From positions 124,001 to 188,000 of the forward strand of contig JADJYF010000026.1 in the NCBI GenBank assembly GCA_016719885.1: a stretch of DNA of 64,000 nt, in the 5' to 3' direction. The notes beneath the pieces were generated by a model. The model was given only the letters and a program-made list of their open reading frames with translations, was not told the DNA's origin and did not search any database. The position numbers were made by a program, and so were the translations under genes. This DNA is from Pseudomonadota bacterium (GTDB lineage: Bacteria; Pseudomonadota; Gammaproteobacteria; Ga0077536). Numbering within the stretch: position 1 is the first letter of the stretch; every line of letters starts with the position of its first letter. Below are positions 57,045-64,000 of the stretch, piece by piece.

Positions 57045-57746
57045 ATGCTTCACCTCGGCCGACTCCTGCTGCTGCTGGTCTTCGCCACGAACGCCGTCGC
57101 GGGCGATGGGCCCGCCCCGTTTGTCGCGGTCTATGCCCTGTCCCAGGGCTCGCTGTCATTCGGCACCATGGAGCGGCGCTACGAATTGAAAGCCGACGGC
57201 GCCTATCGATTCCTGTCGCGCATGAAGACCAGCGGCGTGCTGTCGCTGGTGCGCTCGGACAAGATCACCGAATCGAGCAACGGTCGGCTGCGCGACGGCC
57301 ACTTCGTGCCCGACACCTACAGCTATCACAACTCTCGCGGCGACAAGCATTTCGCATTGCGCTTCGATCATGCCAACGGCCAGGTGCAGCGCAGTGACCA
57401 GGCGCGCGGCTGGAGCGCGGCGATGCCGGCGGCGGCGCTCGACAAACTCGTCTACCAGATGCAGATGATGCTGGATCTCCCGGCACAGCCGGCCACCCTC
57501 CGCTACAGCATCGCCGACAAGAACAAGCTCAAGGATTACCTGTTCGACAATCGCGGCCGCGAGCAAGTCGCCACCGACGCGGGCCGCTACCAGGCCGTGC
57601 GACTCGAGCGCGGCGCGCGTGACGCCGAGCGTCGCACGGTGGTGTGGTGCGCCGAGGAACTTGACTGGCTGCCGGTGAAAGTGGAATACCGCGAGAAGGA
57701 CGGCAGCGTCACGACGGCGCTGTTGCGCTCGTTCAAAAAGCTCTAA
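57045..57746 (+). CDS. DUF3108 family exported protein
   Basis: A 233-residue protein with a signal peptide (LLLLLVFATNAVAGDG) and a beta-rich DUF3108 domain: VYALSQGSLSFGTMERRYEL at its start, YSYHNSRGDKHFALRFD in the middle and CAEELDWLPVKVEYREKDG at the end. The fold resembles periplasmic lipid-binding barrels but function is unknown. It is monocistronic, convergent with the TPR gene. Confidence 0.88.
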   Translation: MLHLGRLLLLLVFATNAVAGDGPAPFVAVYALSQGSLSFGTMERRYELKADGAYRFLSRMKTSGVLSLVRSDKITESSNGRLRDGHFVPDTYSYHNSRGDKHFALRFDHANGQVQRSDQARGWSAAMPAAALDKLVYQMQMMLDLPAQPATLRYSIADKNKLKDYLFDNRGREQVATDAGRYQAVRLERGARDAERRTVVWCAEELDWLPVKVEYREKDGSVTTALLRSFKKL

Positions 57747-57749
57747 GCG

Positions 57750-57766
57750 CGCGGCCCTGCGCCGCG
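57750..57766. terminator. Hairpin between convergent DUF3108 and TPR genes
   Basis: CGCGGC and GCCGCG form a 6-bp stem with a 5-base loop in the 33-base convergent gap. The DUF3108 gene ends a few bases before. No T-tract follows, so termination is only suggested. Confidence 0.35.
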
Positions 57767-57779
57767 GCCGTCAAGCCGC

Positions 57780-60608
57780 CTACTGCTTGGCAAGCTTCGC
57801 GGCCAGCGCCTCGGCATCCTTGCGCAACGAAAACGTCTTGTTGGCGTCCAGCAGTTGGCGCACCCGCTCCAAGGCCTGCGTTTCCTGGCCGCTGTCGGCC
57901 ATCGCGCTGGCCAGGTGAAACGCGATGTCGGCATCGGCGGGCGCCAGCTCCACAGCCTTCTTCAGTAGTTCCAGGCCCTGTTCGCGTTTGCCCTGTTGAA
58001 ACAGGATCCAGGCGTAGGTGTCGACGATCTGCGGCTGGCGCGGCGCGAGGTCGTAGGCTTGCTTGGCCATTTCCAGCGCACGTGCGTCCTTGCGTTCGAA
58101 GTAGAGCCAGGCGAGATTGTTCAGCACCACCGGATCCTGCCGGCTCTTTTCCAGCAGTTGCTCGTAGGCGGCGGTGGCGGCGTCGGCCGCGCCCTGCTGC
58201 TGCAAAACGGCGGCCTGCGCGAAACGCGCGCGCTGGTCGTCGGGATGCGCGCTCACCCATGCGTCGAGGCGCTGCTTGCCGGTGCCTAGCGCCTGCTCCA
58301 CGCGATCGAGCTTCAACACCTTGCCGGTATCGGGCTCGACTTCAAAGGCGCGCGCATAGGCTTGCGCGGCGGCTTTCAGATCTTCGCGCTGCATGGCGAT
58401 GTCACCCAGCAGTTCGTGTCCGGCGGCCTCGTTCTTGCCCTGGCCGACCAAGTTTTTGGCGATGCGCTCAGCGCCCTCGATGTCCTTGCGGCGCAGCGCC
58501 TGGTGCGCCAACAACAGCTGCGCCGCCTGGTGTTCCGGCTCCACCTTGATGATGCGTTCGAGAGCCTCGCCGAGGCCCTTCTCGTTGCCGAGCTGGTTTT
58601 GTGTACGGGCCAGCAGTTCCAACGCGGCGACCGAAGTCGGCGCACGCGCGACCAAGGCCTGCACGGCCTTCAACGCTTCGGCGTTGTCGCCGACGTTGAG
58701 CATGATCTGCGTGTACTCGCTCTGCACTTGCGGTGCATAGGACGCCAGTTTCCAGGCTTCGCGCACCGCTTGCTCGGCCTGCGGCAGCTTGCCTTTCTGG
58801 CGGTAGTAACGCGCCAGGGCCAGGCGCGGCGCCACTGCTTCGGCGTTATGTTCGCGCGCCTGCTGCCAATATTTCTCCGCCTCGTCGGCGTTCTTGTCGT
58901 TCAGCGCCAGCGCCGCCAGGCCGAGCAGCGCGTTGGGATTGAATTCATCCCGCGCCAGCACGTCCTGGAAATGCTTGCGCGCGCCGGCCAGGTCCTTGTC
59001 CTGCACCGCGAGGCGCGCGAGGTTGATGCGCGCCGGATGAAAATCGGCATCCTTGGCCAGGGCCTGTTGGTAGGCGTTTCGCGCTTCGGCCGTGTCGCTC
59101 TTCGATTCGTAGACGAAGCCGAGCACGTTGTTGGCCAAGGCATCGTCCGGCTTGGCGGCCAACAGCGCACGCGCCGCCGCGAGCGCATCGTCGTAGTGCT
59201 TGTCGGACAGGTACGCGAGCACCAGCATCACGTTGGCCTGCACGAAATCCGGCTGCTCGGCGATGATGGCTTTCAGATCCTTGACCGCTTCCTCGGCATT
59301 GCCGCTGGAAAGCTTGCCCAGCGCCAGTTGGGTACGTATCGGCAGCGAATCGGGAGCGAGCTTGGCCGCCTTGTTGAGCTGTGCCTCGGCGCCGGCGTAG
59401 TCACCACGCTTGAGATAGGCCGTGCCGAGCAATGCCAGCATGCCCGGATCCTGGCTGTCGGCGAGGCGCGCGCCATTCTCGCCGGTCGCGCTCTCGATGC
59501 CTTCCAGGCGGCCGCCGGCCAATTGGATGGAGTTGAGCAGACGGCGCGCTGCCTCGTTCTCCGGTTCGAGTTGCAGCAGCGTCGACGCATATTCTTCGGC
59601 GCGCGAAAACTGCCCCATGGAAAAACACAGGCGCGCGCCCATCACCAGCGCGTCGCGGTCGTTCGGGGCAACCAGCAGCACCTTCTTCAATTCCAACAAG
59701 GCGGTCTCGAAGTCCTTGCGCTGTTCGGCGATGCGCGCGCGCAGAAAATTGACGCGCGGATCGTCGGCGCCCTGCGCGCCGATGGCATCGAGCTGAGTGC
59801 TTGCGGCGTCCAGTTCACCGCTGGTGAGCAAGGCTTGGGTCATGCCGAGGATCGCGCCCGGGCTGCGCGGCGCGAGCGCCAGCGCTTTTTTGAAGGCGTC
59901 ACGCGCGGCCGGCAGCTGCTTGTCCTCGAGCTCGAGGGCGCCCTTGATCAGCCACAGACCGGAGTCCTTGGGCGCACTTTCGAGCAGGGTGTCGATCTGG
60001 CCGCGCGCGGCCTTGACGTCGCCTTCGCGCAGCGCGACCTGCAGCAGGCCGCGGCGCGCGTCCTCGTGCTGCGGGTGCTTGTCCAGCACTTTCTGAAAAA
60101 GCTCGCGCGCCTGTTTGAAATTCTGCTGACCGAATTCCAGCATGCCGCCGAGAGCGGTCCAGTCCGGCGACTCGTCGTCGCCATGGCCGACCAGTTCGGC
60201 GCGCGCCTGGTCGAATTTGCCCAGCATGATCTGGGCGCGCACCACGCTGAGTGCCACCTCCTGGGTCTCGACACCGAGCGTGCGGGCCTTCTCCAGTTCG
60301 CGTAGCGCGCCGTTGGCGTCGCCTTGCTTGAGGTAGGCCAGGCCCAGCAGCTCGCGCGCCTCGGCGTTATCGCTGTCCGCGGCCAGCGCGGCGCGCAGAT
60401 CGATGGTGGCAGCCTTGTAGTCGGCGGCCTTGTAAGCGGTCGCGGCGCGCTTCACCAGCATCGCCGGGTCGCTGCCGCGCTGCTTGTGCCACATGAACGC
60501 GGCGCCGGCCGCGAGCACCACGGCCAGCGCCGCCAGCCCCATGTTGCGCGCGATGCGCTGGCGGCGACGCGACCGTCCGCGTCCGCTTGAGGATGAGGTC
60601 GCGCCCAT
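57780..60608 (-). CDS. PrsT-like large TPR-repeat protein (PEP-CTERM/exopolysaccharide type)
   Basis: A 942-residue protein with an Arg-rich N-terminus, one transmembrane helix at residues about 22-42 and then about twenty TPR units to the end, for example AEARELLGLAYLKQGDANGAL. The length and repeat register match the PEP-CTERM-system TPR lipoprotein PrsT (about 900 residues). No lipobox Cys is present; a membrane anchor replaces it. PrsT genes usually sit with exosortase and exopolysaccharide loci, so the genome may have such a system outside this window. It starts 16 bases after the dsbC stop on the same strand. Confidence 0.8.
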   Translation of the reverse strand: MGATSSSSGRGRSRRRQRIARNMGLAALAVVLAAGAAFMWHKQRGSDPAMLVKRAATAYKAADYKAATIDLRAALAADSDNAEARELLGLAYLKQGDANGALRELEKARTLGVETQEVALSVVRAQIMLGKFDQARAELVGHGDDESPDWTALGGMLEFGQQNFKQARELFQKVLDKHPQHEDARRGLLQVALREGDVKAARGQIDTLLESAPKDSGLWLIKGALELEDKQLPAARDAFKKALALAPRSPGAILGMTQALLTSGELDAASTQLDAIGAQGADDPRVNFLRARIAEQRKDFETALLELKKVLLVAPNDRDALVMGARLCFSMGQFSRAEEYASTLLQLEPENEAARRLLNSIQLAGGRLEGIESATGENGARLADSQDPGMLALLGTAYLKRGDYAGAEAQLNKAAKLAPDSLPIRTQLALGKLSSGNAEEAVKDLKAIIAEQPDFVQANVMLVLAYLSDKHYDDALAAARALLAAKPDDALANNVLGFVYESKSDTAEARNAYQQALAKDADFHPARINLARLAVQDKDLAGARKHFQDVLARDEFNPNALLGLAALALNDKNADEAEKYWQQAREHNAEAVAPRLALARYYRQKGKLPQAEQAVREAWKLASYAPQVQSEYTQIMLNVGDNAEALKAVQALVARAPTSVAALELLARTQNQLGNEKGLGEALERIIKVEPEHQAAQLLLAHQALRRKDIEGAERIAKNLVGQGKNEAAGHELLGDIAMQREDLKAAAQAYARAFEVEPDTGKVLKLDRVEQALGTGKQRLDAWVSAHPDDQRARFAQAAVLQQQGAADAATAAYEQLLEKSRQDPVVLNNLAWLYFERKDARALEMAKQAYDLAPRQPQIVDTYAWILFQQGKREQGLELLKKAVELAPADADIAFHLASAMADSGQETQALERVRQLLDANKTFSLRKDAEALAAKLAKQ

Positions 60609-60624
60609 GGCTTGCTTCCTTTGC

Positions 60625-61353
60625 CTAGATTTTGCCGTCGTCGATCATCTTGATGAGTTCAGCGGCCGGCACGTAGCCGCCGATATGCTTGCCCTGCTCG
60701 GTGTAGACCGATGGCGTGCCGGTCACGCCCATGGCGTTGCCAAGCTCGTATTCCTTGGCCACCGGGTTATCACACTTGCGCGAATCGACGGTCTTGCCGA
60801 GCTTCGACCGGGTCAGGGCCTCCTGGCGGTCGGCCGCGCACCAGACCGCCACGGCCTTGTCGAATGACGGCCCCTTGATGCCGGTGCGCGGAAAGGCGAG
60901 GTAGCGCACGGTGACGCCGGCATTGTTCAACTGCCCGACTTCGTTGTGCATCTTGCGGCAATAGGTGCAATCGATGTCGGTGAATACGTAGAGGGTCTTC
61001 CTGGTTTCCTTGGTCTTGGCCGGAAATTCAATGAAGCCCGTGCTGTCCATGGCTTCGAACACCTGCTTGCGCGCCTGCGCACGACGCTGATCGGAAACGT
61101 TGACGTGGGCGTCGAGGTCGATGAGGTCGCCATGCACCACGTAACGGCCATCGGCGCTGACATAAAAAAGTGAAGCCCCGACCATCACCTCGTACAGGCC
61201 GGGGATGGGCGCAGGCGTGATATCGGTGACTTTTTCCTTGGGGAACAGCTTGGCCATCTTGGCGGCCAACTGCCCAGCGACGTCCTCGGCGTGAACCGCG
61301 CCGGCCACCAGCGCCAGCAGCCAGGTCAGCAGGATAGTCGTCGTGCGTTTCAT
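60625..61353 (-). CDS. dsbC: Thiol:disulfide interchange protein DsbC
   Basis: A 242-residue periplasmic disulfide isomerase with a signal peptide (TILLTWLLALVAGAVHA) and an N-terminal dimerisation domain. The thioredoxin fold has active-site CTYC at residues 129-132 (E. coli has CGYC) and the cis-Pro loop GVTGTPSVY. A second Cys pair is represented by C172 (AVWCAAD) and SRKCDN. It is the first gene of a two-gene unit with the TPR protein and is divergent from the kinase operon. Confidence 0.94.
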   Translation of the reverse strand: MKRTTTILLTWLLALVAGAVHAEDVAGQLAAKMAKLFPKEKVTDITPAPIPGLYEVMVGASLFYVSADGRYVVHGDLIDLDAHVNVSDQRRAQARKQVFEAMDSTGFIEFPAKTKETRKTLYVFTDIDCTYCRKMHNEVGQLNNAGVTVRYLAFPRTGIKGPSFDKAVAVWCAADRQEALTRSKLGKTVDSRKCDNPVAKEYELGNAMGVTGTPSVYTEQGKHIGGYVPAAELIKMIDDGKI

Positions 61354-61473
61354 GATTCGTCCTCAATGGCGGTTGTGGGATTGTAGAGAGCCCCACGCCC
61401 GCTTACCAATCCGGCGTGGCCAGTTCGAGACCGAGTCGCCGCACCGAGTTCCCGCCGGCTGTTCAAGCCATAC

Positions 61474-61479
61474 TATAAT
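61474..61479 (+). promoter_or_regulatory. -10 box for the kinase-pilB unit
   Basis: A perfect TATAAT about 80 bases before the kinase ATG at 61558. The predicted start is near 61486, giving a leader of about 72 bases. No consensus -35 is seen at 17 bases, which may indicate dependence on an activator. The remainder of 61354-61557 holds nothing else recognisable. Confidence 0.55.
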
Positions 61480-61557
61480 CGGCCGCTAGGACAAGCGCCG
61501 CGCGGGACTTGCGCGACCGCGCCACCACCTGCGCGCAGGGCGACTGAAGCACTCGAC

Positions 61558-62868
61558 ATGAGCCTCACCGATACCGAAAACCTGGAGGGTTCCTCGCTCG
61601 GCAAGTACCAAATCCTTAAAAAGATTGGTGCGGGCAACATGGCCACCGTCTACATGGGCCATGATCCTTTCATCGACCGGCCGGTCGCCATCAAGGTGGC
61701 CAAGCCCGACCCGTCCGGTGAAAGCGAGGTGAGTGAATTCTACAAGCAGCTGTTCTTCAACGAAGCGCAGACCGCCGGCCTGTTGAAGCACCCCAACATC
61801 ACCGCCATCTACGATGCCGGGGTCGATCGCTCCCATTACTACATCGTCATGGAATACGTGCATGGCGGCGACACGCTGGACAGCTACACCGGCATCAATG
61901 AACTGCTGCCGCTCGGCACCGTCACCGCCCTGCTCTATCAATGCGCCATGGCGCTCGACTACGCGCACAAAAAAGGCGTGGTCCACCGTGACATCAAGCC
62001 GCGCAACATCCTCTTGACCGAGGACCGCGAGGCCAAGATCACCGATTTCGGCGTGGCGGTCTCGCCCGGCATGCACAGCCACGGCTCGCCCCAGCATGCC
62101 GGCTCGCCGCTCTACATGTCGCCCGAGCAGGTGCGGCGCGAAGCGCCGGTGTCCCAGAGCGACCTGTTCTCGCTGGGCGTAGTGGCCTACGAACTGCTGA
62201 CCGGCAAGCATCCCTTCCATGGCGAAAACATCGACGCCATCGAGTACCGCATCCAGAACACCACGCCCTTGCCGCTGCGCGAGCTGCGCGGCGACGTGCC
62301 GCAGATCTACCAGCGCATCATCGACAAGGCCTTGTCCAAGCGTGCGCGCAACCGCTACAAGTCGGGCCTGGACATGGCCGGCGACATCGCCCTGGTGTTC
62401 GATTTCCTCAAGCAGCCGGCCTTTCGCCTGACCCAGCAGGAGAAATATCACCAGATCGAGAACCTGCATTTCTTTCGCGACTTCCACGACAGCGACCTGT
62501 GGGAGCTGATAAATGCCGCCGAGTGGGTGCGCTTGAGCCAGGACAGCGAGATACTGCAGGAAGGCCAGGCCGAGACCGCGTTTTACGTGCTGGTCAGCGG
62601 TGAGGTGGTGGTGCGCAAGAGCGGCCGCGAAATCGTGCGCTTGTATCCCGGAGATTGCTTCGGCGAGATGGGCCTGGTGTCGCGCCGGCCACGCACCGCG
62701 AGTATCGTGGCGGTGACCGATATCACGGTCATGAAACTGCGCGACGTGGTCATCGACCGCACCTCGATCAATTGTCAGCTCAAGTTCCAGCGCCGCTTCC
62801 TGACCGCGCTGATCGAACGCCTGGAGCACGCGACGGAGCGCATCGCGACGGTCGGCGACACACCCTGA
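61558..62868 (+). CDS. Serine/threonine protein kinase fused to a cyclic-nucleotide-binding domain
   Basis: A 436-residue soluble protein. A Hanks-type kinase covers residues about 15-285: the glycine loop IGAGNMATVY is at 23-32, VAIK Lys at 46, HRDIKPRN at 143-150, DFG at 163-165 and MSPE at 187-190. A cNMP-binding (CAP_ED) domain covers about 320-430 (ILQEGQAETAFYVLVSGEVV, GDCFGEMGLVSRRPRTAS). The phosphate-binding cassette retains Glu and Arg-Thr, so cAMP or cGMP binding is plausible. No transmembrane helix is present, unlike PknB-type kinases. A PilB/GspE ATPase gene starts 41 bases downstream, suggesting that the kinase couples a nucleotide second messenger to a pilus or secretion motor. 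Confidence 0.92.
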   Translation: MSLTDTENLEGSSLGKYQILKKIGAGNMATVYMGHDPFIDRPVAIKVAKPDPSGESEVSEFYKQLFFNEAQTAGLLKHPNITAIYDAGVDRSHYYIVMEYVHGGDTLDSYTGINELLPLGTVTALLYQCAMALDYAHKKGVVHRDIKPRNILLTEDREAKITDFGVAVSPGMHSHGSPQHAGSPLYMSPEQVRREAPVSQSDLFSLGVVAYELLTGKHPFHGENIDAIEYRIQNTTPLPLRELRGDVPQIYQRIIDKALSKRARNRYKSGLDMAGDIALVFDFLKQPAFRLTQQEKYHQIENLHFFRDFHDSDLWELINAAEWVRLSQDSEILQEGQAETAFYVLVSGEVVVRKSGREIVRLYPGDCFGEMGLVSRRPRTASIVAVTDITVMKLRDVVIDRTSINCQLKFQRRFLTALIERLEHATERIATVGDTP

Positions 62869-62909
62869 GCGCCGCGCCGGCCTCAATCGACACAGCCCTG
62901 CGAGGTTCC

Positions 62910-64000
62910 ATGGCGACCCGTCTCGAAACCCCTGGCACACGCGCTGCCATCACCCTGGACCTGACCATCCGCCTGTTGCAGGACCAGGGCGCGTTGAGCG
63001 CGGCCCAGGCGCAGCAGGTCAAGAAATCCGTCAATCTCGACGACACCCGCCATCCGTTCGTGCAACTGGCCGATCTCGGCCTGCGCGCGACCGGCGCCAA
63101 CCGCGATCCGCTGACCCTGGAAAACATCACGCGGCTGGTGGCGGGCGCCTGCCACATGGATTACTTCCGCATCGATCCGCTCAAAATCAACGTCGAGGCG
63201 GTGACGGCGCTGGTGTCGCAGGCCTATGCCACGCGTTTCCAGTTCCTGCCGGTGCTGGTCAACGAGCAGGAAGTGACCATCGCCACCGGCGAGCCCTTCG
63301 CCAACGAATGGGAGCCGGAAATCGCGCGCGTCCTCAAGCGCAAGATCACGCGCGTGCTGGCCAACCCGCGCGACGTCGAGCGCTACCTGCGCGAGTTCTA
63401 CGGCGTCAGCCGTTCGATTTCCGGCGCGACCAGCAAGAGCAGCCTCACCGCCCGCAGCCTGGTCAACAATTTCGAGCAGTTGACCGAGCTCGGCTCGGTC
63501 GGCGAACCCGACGCCAACGACCGACACATCGTGCACCTGGTGGATTGGTTGCTGCAGTACGCTTTCGAGCAGCGCGCCAGCGACATCCACATCGAGCCGC
63601 GCCGCGAGCAGAGCAACATCCGCTTTCGCATCGACGGCGTGCTGCACCTCATCCACCAACTGCCGACGGCCGTGATCAGCGCCATCATCAGCCGCGTCAA
63701 GTCGCTGGGCCGCATGGACGTCGCCGACAAGCGTCGCCCGCAGGACGGCCGCGTGCGCACCAAGGTTCCGAACGGCCAGGAAGTCGAGTTGCGCCTTTCG
63801 ACCATGCCGACCACCTTCGGCGAAAAGCTGGTGATGCGCATCTTCGATCCGGAAAAGCTCGCCCAGCCGTTCGAGCAATTGGGGTTCACGCCGCACGACC
63901 TTGGCCTGTGGAACGACATCGTCGGGCAACCCCATGGCGTGATGCTGGTGACCGGCCCGACCGGCTCGGGCAAGACCACCACGCTGTACTCCGCGCTCAA
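62910..64000 (+). CDS. PilB/GspE-family type IV pilus or type II secretion ATPase (3' end outside window)
   Basis: The frame from ATG 62910 (GAGG eight bases upstream) runs to the window edge, 363 codons. An N-terminal MshEN/T2SSE_N-type region (ITLDLTIRLLQDQGALSAAQ to about 150) is followed by the secretion-ATPase core with ASDIHIEPRREQSNIRFRIDG, RMDVADKRRPQDGRV and the Walker A GPTGSGKTT at residues about 349-357. The Walker B and the C-terminal part are missing. It powers pilus extension or secretion. It is co-transcribed with the kinase upstream; whether it belongs to a T2SS, an MSHA-type or a T4aP system cannot be decided here. Confidence 0.9.
   Translation, partial: MATRLETPGTRAAITLDLTIRLLQDQGALSAAQAQQVKKSVNLDDTRHPFVQLADLGLRATGANRDPLTLENITRLVAGACHMDYFRIDPLKINVEAVTALVSQAYATRFQFLPVLVNEQEVTIATGEPFANEWEPEIARVLKRKITRVLANPRDVERYLREFYGVSRSISGATSKSSLTARSLVNNFEQLTELGSVGEPDANDRHIVHLVDWLLQYAFEQRASDIHIEPRREQSNIRFRIDGVLHLIHQLPTAVISAIISRVKSLGRMDVADKRRPQDGRVRTKVPNGQEVELRLSTMPTTFGEKLVMRIFDPEKLAQPFEQLGFTPHDLGLWNDIVGQPHGVMLVTGPTGSGKTTTLYSAL

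Noticed and set aside
58362..60305. Plus-strand frame opposite the TPR protein
   Set aside because: Antisense to an intact TPR array with regular repeat spacing; no domain in the plus frame.

Overview
The window is 64 kb of high-GC DNA (roughly two thirds G+C) from a Gram-negative gammaproteobacterium, probably uncultured and assembled from metagenomic reads. The evidence is the canonical gammaproteobacterial order rpsB-tsf-pyrH-frr-uppS-cdsA-dxr-rseP-bamA-skp-lpxD-fabZ-lpxA-lpxB-rnhB-dnaE-accA-tilS, a mutH gene (methyl-directed mismatch repair is essentially gammaproteobacterial), lipid A and heptose/Kdo genes, and glnD next to map. A run of 90 consecutive G flanked by decaying sequence at 8.1-8.6 kb is almost certainly an assembly or read artefact. 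At least two genes near it carry indels in short G runs.

Region 1 (1-15974) is an accessory alcohol/aldehyde oxidation island. On the minus strand an aorABC-like operon encodes a 16-cysteine ferredoxin-like subunit, a tungsten-type aldehyde oxidoreductase, an FAD/NAD(P)H oxidoreductase and a MoaD-like protein, followed by a TPR-sulfotransferase cut by the window edge. Divergent from it are a frameshifted substrate-binding protein and a YVTN beta-propeller of the PQQ-dependent alcohol catabolism type. After the corrupted stretch comes a quinohemoprotein (PQQ plus cytochrome c) dehydrogenase lacking its 5' end. A TonB-dependent receptor and a MoxY-like kinase with two NarL-type regulators (one broken) follow. 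The inferred logic is periplasmic oxidation of an alcohol to an aldehyde by the PQQ enzyme and cytoplasmic oxidation of the aldehyde to the acid by the tungsten enzyme, under two-component control.

Region 2 (16007-23812) holds a DUF1244 gene, a sigma54-type kinase/regulator pair, cytochrome b561, an L,D-transpeptidase, a DUF302 protein, a two-gene unit of a membrane protein and a vWA-FHA protein, and a compound inverted-repeat (REP/MITE-like) element of about 290 bp that abuts tilS.

Region 3 (23813-44197, all minus) is the large essential operon from rpsB to tilS. It covers translation factors, isoprenoid and phospholipid precursors, outer-membrane assembly, lipid A synthesis, DNA polymerase III alpha and acetyl-CoA carboxylase. 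Many junctions are 4-base ATGA/GTGA overlaps. A strong promoter with a GC-rich discriminator precedes rpsB.

Region 4 (44219-64000) starts with map-glnD-mutH-dusA (plus), then pcm-rhodanese-tolC-isochorismatase. A glycine-zipper protein and the waaA/hldD/hldE block follow on the minus strand. Next come a DUF3108 protein, dsbC with a PrsT-like TPR protein (suggesting an exosortase/PEP-CTERM or exopolysaccharide system elsewhere), and finally a Ser/Thr kinase fused to a cyclic-nucleotide-binding domain just upstream of a truncated PilB/GspE ATPase. No tRNA, rRNA, CRISPR array or complete insertion sequence was seen.
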